From Rusavskia elegans (Eukaryota; Ascomycota; Lecanoromycetes; Teloschistales; Teloschistaceae), in assembly GCA_011316305.1 (NCBI GenBank), contig SAUG01000100.1, forward strand, positions 1-64,000: 64,000 nt of DNA, given 5' to 3'. Shown in pieces: positions 47,509 to 56,317 of the stretch (position 1 is the stretch's first letter; every line of letters starts with the position of its first letter). Below the pieces are notes generated by a model. That model had not been told where the DNA came from. It made no database searches and saw nothing but the letters and a program-made list of their open reading frames with translations. A program made the position numbers and the translations under genes.

Positions 47509-47774
47509 TCATCTTGCTTCGAATTGTACCATCCTACAATCCATTAGAACCGCCGTTCGGATGTCGATTGGCAATTTGCGACTCACCTCTTTGTCCGCTC
47601 CTTGTACAATATACGATGTCCACATTCCTTGCACCGTATGGGATCACCTTGCTTCAACAAGACCTTCTGATTGCAGTCACCGCAAATGTATTGAGTTGTG
47701 AGTCCTGGCCCAGGGTCGACAGTGGTGCCGGTATTGAAGGCTGACGTAGGAGCGACGTAAGCTTCACGAGACAT
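47509..47774 (-). CDS. RPB12: RNA polymerase I/II/III common subunit Rpb12 (RPABC4)
   Basis: Small zinc-binding subunit shared by all three nuclear RNA polymerases. Two exons, 47774-47587 and 47533-47509, give 70 residues, the same length as the yeast protein. Zinc ligands: YICGDC and IRCKECG. The last exon is only 25 bp: it adds MVQFEAR and the stop codon after LYKERTKR, restoring the invariant Rpb12 C-terminus (yeast ends similarly, ...LVQFEAR). Donor GTGAGT and acceptor TTGTAG flank a 53-bp intron. Without the second exon the protein would lack the conserved tail. Divergent to the alpha/beta hydrolase gene. Confidence 0.95.
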
Positions 47775-48209
47775 CGTTTAGGTAAAGTCCGAGGGGCTCT
47801 ACGGGAGCAGGTGCGAGAGTTGTAGCTTGAGTGTGTGCTGTTGTTCAACGCAAAAACTTTAATAATAATGATCGAAATTAGACTCAAGTCTCAAGATAGA
47901 ACCAGCGCCAAGCCGCTAAAGATATCACTTCTTTTGTATTGCAGGGGTCTGCAGATCCCGCTGTCGCTAAGTATTTATTATCGTGGGACGGTATCCTCTC
48001 TGCTCCCTTCACTGCATCTATTCACATGCCGCCCGAAGTTGAGGGAATGTGGCATGTGCGGTACCCGTCCTTGCATACGTCAAGCTCCTTGTCCGCTAGA
48101 TATTTCCTAATTGGCATATCTCCTAGTGCTTCTTTCCGCAGAGATCGTCTCGTTTTCGCGTCCCGAGGTCCCGTACCTGCAGGAAGCGAATGTCTGACAC
48201 TTGCCTGCC
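47775..48209. promoter_or_regulatory. Divergent upstream region RPB12/hydrolase
   Basis: 435 bp between start codons; both promoters should lie here. An ATG at 48190 starts an out-of-frame reading just ahead of the hydrolase start. No named factor site recognised. Confidence 0.4.
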
Positions 48210-50849
48210 ATGGGCTATGATCCCGCTGTCGCTCCTGCTATTCCTCCGCGAACATCCGTGAGAACGCCCAAGAAATGGCGACAACGTCGCTCCTTACCAG
48301 ACAACTCTTCGACAACCACCGTCGTCCAAGGATCGCCCAACAATGTCACCATTAAGCCTGCTTCTCCCGAAGTTATCTCGTCTTTGATATGCTCCCTCAG
48401 TGCCATCTCCAGTTTGACCGAAAGTCACTTTGGCACCTCTACGGATTACCCTGACTCTCATCATCCGTGTCACTCGGACTTTCTATCCCCATCTTTCCGC
48501 AGGAAGGAGCGCTCGCGACCTCGTCCGACCTCGCCTTCCAAGATTGCTTTCGGCATGGAATATGGCGCAAATGATTGTCTATACCTGTCGCCGCGCGCTG
48601 CCTCGCCAGCTCCCACTTCGATGAGATCGAGCCGGTCCTACCAGGATCTTCGTCCGCGCGGAAGGTTTAGACACACAGAAGATAATGATGAGACATGTAG
48701 CATTGGGCAAGTCAGCATTGAGCCAGCGCCCTGGCAGTCGTCGACCAGTCTCGTCCTGGCTGGGAGTGGTCACGCAGGGCAAACCAGAATCGGTCTTGGT
48801 ATTCATGGATCGAAAAGCGCATCAAAGACGAGGTCGAAATCGGAACGGCAACATAACGAGCACGTTGACAGAGTCAATGACATGGTTTCAAGATCCCCAC
48901 AGGCCCCATCAGTTGGCAGCACAACAAGCGCTGGACAATACCCGAATGACTCAACTGGGAGCCCGGTGGTTGGCAGCGGTCATATTATCCCTAGTCGGGA
49001 GTCTTCTTTACGGCATTCATTCGCTGCTTCTTCCTCACACCGCAAAAGGAGATCCCGTCGATCGAATGATTCTAGCGCAGCGGCAAGATCCCCGTTTATA
49101 GACGAGCACAATTTACCTTCAAAATGCGAATCGCCCAAAGGAGGAACAGTCGATATAGTGGATGATGAAGTCACTCGCAGGATCAAAGAGCTCAAGGATC
49201 AGAAGCGACTGAGGGATATCTCGTTAAATGTGACCACACCAGACTTAATGCCACCTAGTCCTCAATTGAGTCGGTCTCCGTCTCCACTGCGGCTGGTTCA
49301 TGATCCAAATCGCCCCCTCGGTCACTTGGATCCCGACCCAGGAACTTTGAATTTGATAGCTGGTGAGACCAAAAGAGAAACGACGGATGAGAATTCGGCA
49401 CCATCCCCAGCTGTCGTTCAGCGAGTGGATCATAAAGGCAAGCGCAATTCAACCGGCGGCAAGCCTTTTGCAATTCACCCGTTCCCTGGTGCTAGACCGT
49501 CAGAGCCAAACCGAACGCAGAGTACGCCAATCCAGCGATCAAATTCGAAGCTGCTTCGGCGAATTTCGCGGCCGACCAGTCCCACCACTGCTGAAAAGCA
49601 TCGAAGGACTTTCTCCGGCGTCATGGCCGAGCAGCTCGGTACGATCGAGAGGCCACAAAGCGTAGATCCGGTTGATGTCGCTGTGCATGATTATCTTTCC
49701 GCACCACGCCTGACCCAAAAGACTGCTCATCCAGAGACTGGCCGTGGCATCTCCTTCTCGGAAGTTGGTGATCCCGAGGGATCTGTGGTATTTTGTTGTG
49801 TAGGGATGGGCTTGACCAGACACATAATGGCTTTTTATGATGATCTCGCGAAGACGCTTAAACTTCGCCTGATAACGCCGGATCGTCCAGGTGTTGGGGG
49901 AAGCGAAATGCATGCTGACGGTCTCGGTACGCCTCTTGGCTGGCCAGATGATGTACTCGCGATCTGTCACAAGCTCAAAATAACCAAGTTCTCCCTGTTA
50001 GCTCACTCAGCAGGGGCTATCTATGCGTTGGCTACAGCTCTCAGGCTGCCTCAGCACATACGTGGTCGCATTCACCTGCTGGCACCCTGGATCCCGCCGT
50101 CGCAAATGTCCGGCATTGGTACTCAGCAAGAGTCTCTGCCGGTCAGTGCTCTGCCATTGTCGCAAAGGTTGCTGCAATCGTTGCCCACCACATTCCTTAA
50201 AGCTGCCAACTCCAACTATCTGCGGACGACCAGTGCAAGCATCACGACCAGCCTCCCGAAATCGCCACGTCGCTCGAAGCAGAAAAGCACGTCTATCGAA
50301 CCCCCGACACCGCGTACCCCTACTAAAGCACCAAATGAGGATGAGCCACTGAAGAATCCCAAGACTCACAACACCGCAATCCACCACGATCCTCTGCCGC
50401 GGATAGCGACATTGTTGGATGACTCGGAATCCAGCGCCTCGTTTGGCCAACCGACAAGCCCATTGGGGAAAGAGCGACAGTCGACATACGATAGTCGACT
50501 CACGGGTGCCATATGGGACGCTTCCACGACAGGCGCCAACCCAGCAGTCGACCTTTTGGTTTGTCTGGAGCGGAAGCAACCGATCGGCTTCCGGTATGTC
50601 GACATTACAAGATCTGTCATCATCCACCATGGCAGCAAAGACACGCGGGTACCGATTGAGAATGTCAAATGGCTGGGTAAGATGATGCGGAGGTGTGAAG
50701 TAAGGGTTCTGGAAGGTGAAGGGCATGGATTGATGGCTTCAGCCGTTGTTATGAGCAATATACTGATGGAAATTGCCAAGGAGTGGGAGGACTGGATGCG
50801 AGTTGTGCAGGGGAATGGCAACACGAATCGAAGACATCTCAGCCCATGA
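48210..50849 (+). CDS. Alpha/beta-hydrolase-fold protein with long disordered N-terminus
   Basis: Single exon, 879 residues from the ATG reading MGYDPAVAP. About the first 500 residues are disordered: Ser/Arg/Pro-rich with many SP and RS sites. The hydrolase domain starts near residue 510 (GRGISFSEVGDPEGS). It has a PDRPGVGGS strand-loop, a nucleophile elbow AHSAG (near residue 602), an acid candidate in HHGSKDTRVP, and a catalytic histidine candidate in EGEGHGLM near the end, so the triad looks complete. Between nucleophile and acid lies a low-complexity insertion of about 110 residues, in the position of a lid. Substrate unknown; serine-hydrolase activity is inferred from fold and triad only. 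A start further upstream through a TTG is rejected. Confidence 0.82.
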   Translation: MGYDPAVAPAIPPRTSVRTPKKWRQRRSLPDNSSTTTVVQGSPNNVTIKPASPEVISSLICSLSAISSLTESHFGTSTDYPDSHHPCHSDFLSPSFRRKERSRPRPTSPSKIAFGMEYGANDCLYLSPRAASPAPTSMRSSRSYQDLRPRGRFRHTEDNDETCSIGQVSIEPAPWQSSTSLVLAGSGHAGQTRIGLGIHGSKSASKTRSKSERQHNEHVDRVNDMVSRSPQAPSVGSTTSAGQYPNDSTGSPVVGSGHIIPSRESSLRHSFAASSSHRKRRSRRSNDSSAAARSPFIDEHNLPSKCESPKGGTVDIVDDEVTRRIKELKDQKRLRDISLNVTTPDLMPPSPQLSRSPSPLRLVHDPNRPLGHLDPDPGTLNLIAGETKRETTDENSAPSPAVVQRVDHKGKRNSTGGKPFAIHPFPGARPSEPNRTQSTPIQRSNSKLLRRISRPTSPTTAEKHRRTFSGVMAEQLGTIERPQSVDPVDVAVHDYLSAPRLTQKTAHPETGRGISFSEVGDPEGSVVFCCVGMGLTRHIMAFYDDLAKTLKLRLITPDRPGVGGSEMHADGLGTPLGWPDDVLAICHKLKITKFSLLAHSAGAIYALATALRLPQHIRGRIHLLAPWIPPSQMSGIGTQQESLPVSALPLSQRLLQSLPTTFLKAANSNYLRTTSASITTSLPKSPRRSKQKSTSIEPPTPRTPTKAPNEDEPLKNPKTHNTAIHHDPLPRIATLLDDSESSASFGQPTSPLGKERQSTYDSRLTGAIWDASTTGANPAVDLLVCLERKQPIGFRYVDITRSVIIHHGSKDTRVPIENVKWLGKMMRRCEVRVLEGEGHGLMASAVVMSNILMEIAKEWEDWMRVVQGNGNTNRRHLSP

Positions 50850-51567
50850 ATTTAAGACGGCTGATGGAGTTGGGCACGGATGCAGTGGCACTCGTTGGCG
50901 ATTTTGATATTCTATGATACCATTGGAGCTGACAGGACGGAACTTGGGATTACAACCGGGGACAGAGCATACGGCTCATGGTATCTCCACCAGCTCGTGA
51001 AAGGACTTCGGGGGCAATGTTTAGTCATAGTCGAACATCATCTGATACTTGAGTCTCTTCAATAGGGATGGAAGGAAGCTCGTTGAACTTTGAGTGAAAA
51101 CAAACAGGGGGACCCTGGACCCCTGAGAAAGCACGTTCCTCGTTCCTGGGGACTAAGATCTGGGGAAGGTGCCCTATAATAGCTTTGGGTGGTTGTGGCT
51201 GCATATTCGTACATCTATTGGGTCTGCTCTGCACTGCACTGCACTCAAGCTTCGCTCCTCGGCACAGCGGTCGGCTCCTTCCTCTCTTAATCTATTGTTC
51301 TTGCTTTTGCCGTTCTCGTCGCTGTCCTCTTGCTTCCTCAACTTGCTATTGCTTTACTTCCCCGGAGAGGGACTTGCCCTTCCTGCTCCATCTGTGTGTT
51401 CTCAGCACTGTCTCGAAGTACCTGTCCAGCAATGGTGGCACTTACATGATTCACGCTTCCTCGCATTGAGAACGAAACGCCAGGGCCAACATACACTTTG
51501 CGCTGCCACTGACTCGGAATCTGCAGCGCTTGCGAGCGCACACTGTGATCCTGGACGGCACCCAACC
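50850..51567. other. Upstream region of the glutaredoxin gene
   Basis: About 0.7 kb. The last 250 bp are strongly pyrimidine-rich (CTTCCTC-type), typical of fungal promoters and leaders. Short open frames here follow that bias and are not supported. No other gene seen. Confidence 0.5.
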
Positions 51568-52542
51568 ATGCCTTCCACCCGGAGAATCAAAGTGGTAGCG
51601 GCCGTAATCGCTGTCGTCATCTTCTGTCTCTATTACTTCTCTGTATGTCCTCTCCCCTCCTTGGGCCAGATAAAGCACCGAAACTGAGTACTGCTTTCGG
51701 GGAACTGCAGAACGATGCATCTACCCTCTCATCCTCGGAGTTTTACTCTCGAACACTTGCCGCCATGGACCGCGAAGCCCAGAGATCATCCCATGTCGAT
51801 CCCGCAACGCCTGCCAAGCACGATACGATGAATCACAAAGCCAACCAAGTTGGCGCCGACGGTAAAGTCAACGAACCCCCACCCGTACCGCCAGCCAAAG
51901 GCCAAGAACACGAAGCCGTGCTGGTGGCGCCCGATGATAAAAGCGTAAAGCCGGATAAGCCCGATGCGAAAGGCGTAGCGGGGAGGAAGAAATACAAGGG
52001 AGGGGAGAATTGGGATGTAGCAAGTGGGAAGCAGGCCCCGATGGGCGCGAAGAAGAAGGGGGACGAGGACAGTGAAGTAGACGAGGAAAAAATCAAAGAG
52101 GGCAAGGCCGAGACCCAGGAAGAGCATGAGATTGAGGTAGAGTTGAATGCCATCTTGAAGAAGGGTCCCAGTGAGTCGACGCCTCATGTCTGTGTCTGAG
52201 CGGGCTATTGCTGACAGAATTTGCGCTCGCGTAGTCATAATCTTTTCGAAATCGTACTGCCCCTACTCCATGAAGGCCAAATCAATCCTTCTGGAAAAGT
52301 ATACCATTGTCCCTACCCCTTACGTCGTCGAGCTGGACGAACATCGCCTTGGGACTGGTCTGCAGGCGGCGCTGGAGAAAAGCACCGGGAGGCGGACTGT
52401 CCCGAATGTGTTGATCAATGGGAAGAGCATTGGCGGAGGGGACGATGTGCAAAAATTAGACATCGATGGGGAGCTTGTGGGGAAGGTGAAGGGAATGGGC
52501 GGGAAGAGGATCATGGAAGCGAAGCTCAGAGGGGGCACATGA
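51568..52542 (+). CDS. Membrane-anchored monothiol glutaredoxin (Grx6/Grx7 type)
   Basis: Predicted ER/Golgi glutaredoxin. Three exons, 51568-51642, 51711-52170 and 52235-52542, give 280 residues. Exon 1 encodes a signal anchor (RRIKVVAAVIAVVIFCLYYFS). The middle is a Lys/Glu/Pro-rich spacer of about 150 residues. The thioredoxin-fold domain starts at IIIFSKSYCPYSMKAK, so the active site is CPYS, the monothiol form of yeast Grx7. TVPNVLINGKSIGGGDD provides the cis-proline and glutathione-binding segment. Acceptor 51710 (CTGCAG) was chosen because it keeps frame and yields SNDASTLSSSEFYSRTL, the usual sequence after the anchor; nearer AGs break the frame. The domain layout (anchor, spacer, Grx) matches Grx6/7, not mitochondrial Grx5. 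Confidence 0.88.
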
Positions 52543-53250
52543 TTATGTTTGGTATGGTTTCGGGGGAGGACCTGTCAATACGGACTCTGGGGCGTTCGCG
52601 AAACGCTGCACGGCGGTGGGGCCATGGGTATGGAATGTCTGAGCATCGTTTGTGAATATATACCCAATCTGAGTTGATGGAAGAAGGAGGTTACAATTTG
52701 AGTATGAAATTACGGTAATATCATGCTTCTAGAGGTCTTAAGACATTGATGTCTGAGTACATTAATGGTTGTCTGCCCCTGAATCTGGCCAACGAAGTCA
52801 TGAACCTTAGAAAGTATTCTTGTAGGCCATCGCACTTTTCCAAGCCCAATTGAGAAAGGATTCACAAGGGACAGCGCAATAGAAGTATGTCCAAAACGGC
52901 TCCGGTTCCTGTCTTGTCACTAGGTGTGATCATTGAGAATGGGGATACCTGCCATGAAGCAATAAGCGTGCCCTAGGATGGGGGCCAGGGAGACGATAAG
53001 AATTCGAAGGGCCATTGATCACAATTTTGAGACAACTCGCCGTTTACGCCAGGGGGATTGTTTAGACAACTCTGGAAGGAAGAGAGACGATTGCCCAGAC
53101 CGAACAGCTGCTAGACTTGTGAATTGACGAGCTTTAGTACATCAGGCTCAGATGTTTGCGCCTCCGTAACCTTTAACCTCGTGAAGAAGCAGATGCTGTG
53201 TTGCTCCGCTACCACGTCCAGCGCCGCCACTGGCTAGCCTTCGTCGCGAT
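52543..53250. other. Intergenic region between convergent glutaredoxin and RPL6
   Basis: About 0.7 kb, lower in GC than the flanking genes. No gene, repeat or RNA recognised. Confidence 0.45.
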
Positions 53251-54148
53251 CTACCATTTCATCTCGTGTGGTCTGTCTCCTGTCCGTAGACTGAAAGAAC
53301 TCCGCAGGTATTCCAAGAGCATGGGCTCTTTCTTGATGTTGGTCAACAGTGTCTTGTCGACGGCTTTCTGGTCGCTCGCACGAGCGCTGGAAACTTTCTT
53401 CTTCTACAAGGACGTACGTGTTAGCATGCGTTTCCTGGTACCCAGAGTTTTTCTCCTTTCAAGTTTCTCAATGTCTTTTTTCTTGCAAGGAAGACTGTCG
53501 CTCACCTCGGGCTTCTCTCCTTGCTTGAAAAAGGCATCCTCTCCGACCTTATCGTTCTTCTTCTCCCGGGTGAAATATCCCTCCTCGGCAACCTTCTCCA
53601 CCACCTTCTCATCGATCCCTTTTAGGTCCACCTTCACCGATGTTGCAATGACGTAGCGTGCATTGACTCGCCTCAGAGGAACGCCGTTGGCTTTGTAGGG
53701 GCCGGTAACGAGCAGGACCCCTTGGGGAAGGTGCTTTAGAAGGATAACGCGTTTGCCGCGGAAACGGCCAGCGAGGAGTATGAGGATTGAACCGGGGGCT
53801 AGAGAGGGACGTGGGCGTGCGGGTTTGATGGACTTGCGGACCTAGGTGAGGAAGGATGTCAGTCTGGAAGTCATGGGATCTTCTTGCTTCGAGATGGTTG
53901 ATAGCGCAGCCAAAGACTGGGCGTTGAGCTCTGCAAACGGAATGCAGCCATGCAGAATGGGGGTAAGATGATATCGCAGCTTATAGAGATTGATCTTGTT
54001 TTCGTGATCATACCTTCTTTGGCTTGCTCTCGTCCTCCGCCGGGTAGAACTTCTTGGCTTTCTGTGTGTGATGAGGGATCTCGCGCTCGCCTTTGCCAAA
54101 CTTCTTGGTCTGGCTGGCGGGCTTTTCTGATCCCTTCTGGGCAGACAT
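53251..54148 (-). CDS. RPL6: 60S ribosomal protein eL6
   Basis: Cytosolic large-subunit ribosomal protein. Three exons, 54148-54014, 53841-53506 and 53403-53251, all joining in phase 0, give 207 residues. The introns (172 and 102 bp) are longer than most here, as often in fungal ribosomal-protein genes. Family blocks: [62 protein letters not shown], and the invariant tail [16 protein letters not shown]. Start chosen: ATG reading [20 protein letters not shown], a basic N-terminus. Divergent to RPN13 over 322 bp. Confidence 0.97.
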
Positions 54149-54470
54149 GTTGTGTGTGTGAGGGTGGATGGGTTGTTGGGATGACCGTCAAAGTGGTATA
54201 GACGGATGGGTCAAACTCCGCTACTGCTGTATACCCAAGGGAGCTGGTGGTTTGTGGGCGCTTCGCTTGAAAATGCGCTACTCCAGGAATGGACAGGACG
54301 GTGTCAGCCTAGTGAGTGAACTTCAGCCTTACGAGGTACGTAAGTCAGTAAGGAAGCTCCGGATGTCATCCAAGACAGACTTATACGTTCCACCTCTCGT
54401 TGAACATCCCAACCACCCTTGTAAACTTGTTGATCAGTCTCGCCAACATAAAGACAAGATAACATCCACT
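54149..54470. promoter_or_regulatory. Bidirectional promoter region RPL6/RPN13
   Basis: 322 bp separates the start codons of a ribosomal protein and a proteasome receptor, so their core promoters must share this interval. I see no exact match to a named ribosomal-protein promoter element. Confidence 0.5.
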
Positions 54471-56008
54471 ATGGCGACAGCCGCGCCTATTATAACCTTC
54501 AAAGCCGGTACATGTGAATTTGATGTGAGTTTCCAACGACACCCTGGACTGACAGAGCCCGACAAGGCCTTCAGTCCATAGTTATGATCTTCCAATCCTA
54601 TACTTGGCTGATACTGCTCATAGGCTTCCTCCAATCCTCCAAAGATCACTCCAAAGCCAACACAAGGATACCTCTATCTCTACGAAGGCCAGGAAGATGA
54701 ACTCATCCACTTTTGCTGGCGGCCGCGATCAGCATCGCTTCGAGATCCAGAACTTGACCTTGTCATGGTTCCGAGCGACGGTAGCTTCAAACCATATCAA
54801 CCGAATCAGGGAAGCGCCAAGAAATCGCCGACCAACGGCCGCATATTCATCCTCAAATTTCAATCGAGCAGCGCAAGACACCTTTTCTGGCTACAGTCAA
54901 AGAGTCAGCATGCACAAGGGGAATCGGGGTGGTTCAGTCCCAGAGATCTGAAGCTGGGGGAAATCGTGGATCAACTATTGCAGGGAGAGCAGGTTAACGT
55001 GCAGCAAGAGCTGAATAACCTACCAAACGACCAAGGAGGACAGGATGACGATGATGATAGCAGGAATCGTATGGAGGATGTGCGAAGAGAGAGTCAAAGT
55101 GGGACGGCCGAAAATCTTGCAAGTGGAGACCCATTCATTGGGGATCCGAGTAATGAAGGGGAAGGATCGAGGGAAGGAGGAGCCGATGGAGGCCGAGCGT
55201 AGGTGCTCACCAATTTCAATACCCGTGTCTTTCAAATGAGTCTCAGGGTATATCACAAGGATCGGTATTGCATGTAGCGTGACGACAGAACTTTCCGCAG
55301 ACAGCTGGCTGCTACGGACTAATGAATATATTGGAGCCAAAATTCACTATCACTCGCCGTCAAAGACTTTCTTGCCATTTCCCTACCAAGGGTGCTCGGT
55401 TAGCGGAGTCAAACAGCTGACCTGTTCCAATTAGAGCCTCGATGCCAACGAATGATGCCGCAGTAGCCGTCCAAAACTTCCTAAGATCGATGCAAGGGAA
55501 TCAAACACTACGGGATCCCCAAGCCCAAAACCAAGAACCAAAATTATTCACCACCCTTCCAGACCTCCTCCCATCATCAACAACGATACCAGTCGTTGAC
55601 TCGGCCGACCAGCAATTTGTCGACAATCTCCTTAACCATCTTCCGCCCACTCTAATGCTCCTTGCTCAAGAAGTCGACGATATATCTTCAGTGGACCCAA
55701 CCTCGGAAACCGCCAAGGCGGCAATGGAAGCATTGAGTTTGGACCAGAAGAAAGATATTTTGAGGAAAGTGATGCGGTCACCACAATTTCACCAGAGTCT
55801 GGGAAGTTTGACAAGTGCACTACGCGACGGGGGATTACCAAGCATAGGAGATGCGCTGAAGATACCGGTTCGAAACGGTGGGTATATTAAGCACGGCGGC
55901 GGAGTTCCCCTAGGCGGTGGTGACGCTGTGGAAGCTTTTTTGAACGGGGTCAAAACTGTTGTCAAGAGTGAAAGAGATGGGGAGGAAAGCAAGATGGATA
56001 CGAATTAG
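54471..56008 (+). CDS. RPN13: Proteasome ubiquitin receptor Rpn13/ADRM1
   Basis: 19S regulatory-particle subunit that binds ubiquitin and recruits the deubiquitinase Uch37. Exons 54471-54524, 54624-55198 and 55435-56008 give 400 residues. The N-terminal Pru domain is clear: IITFKAGTCEFD, GYLYLYEGQEDELIHFCW, DLVMVPSDGSF, RIFILKFQSSSARHLFWLQ. An acidic Asp/Glu/Gly linker (QDDDDDSRNR) follows. Exon 3 is a helical C-terminal region matching the DEUBAD (Uch37-binding) domain: LLNHLPPTLMLLAQ, LDQKKDILRKVMRSPQFHQSLGSLTSAL. The intron between linker and DEUBAD is 236 bp, unusually long here; I chose donor 55199 and acceptor 55434 because they keep the frame, but an extra small exon is possible. Confidence 0.87.
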
Positions 56009-56317
56009 CCGTTGGAGACGGTACGACATCAGGCAAAGGGGTCTTCGGGTCAACATAACGACATGTGCGTTGCTTATTAGCCTTGTCATAACCTCTGGTC
56101 GAGCACGAGCGAGTTCTCATTGCCACTTGCATAGCGATAACTAAAAATCCACGAAACCTCAGCCTAGAAATCCGTACAGCTTGATATTATGTCAGCGTGT
56201 GAATTGTTAACCTCGGCTTCCAATAATACCCCCTTGCCCCTTCGTCATGCAAGCCAACATTACTTTCTACGTAAAGCTTCTCCAGATTAATTCGGACATA
56301 TAACTAGAGTATCCGGG
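56009..56317. other. Intergenic region between RPN13 and DPP3
   Basis: 309 bp between two plus-strand genes: 3' flank and promoter. No gene seen. Confidence 0.5.
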
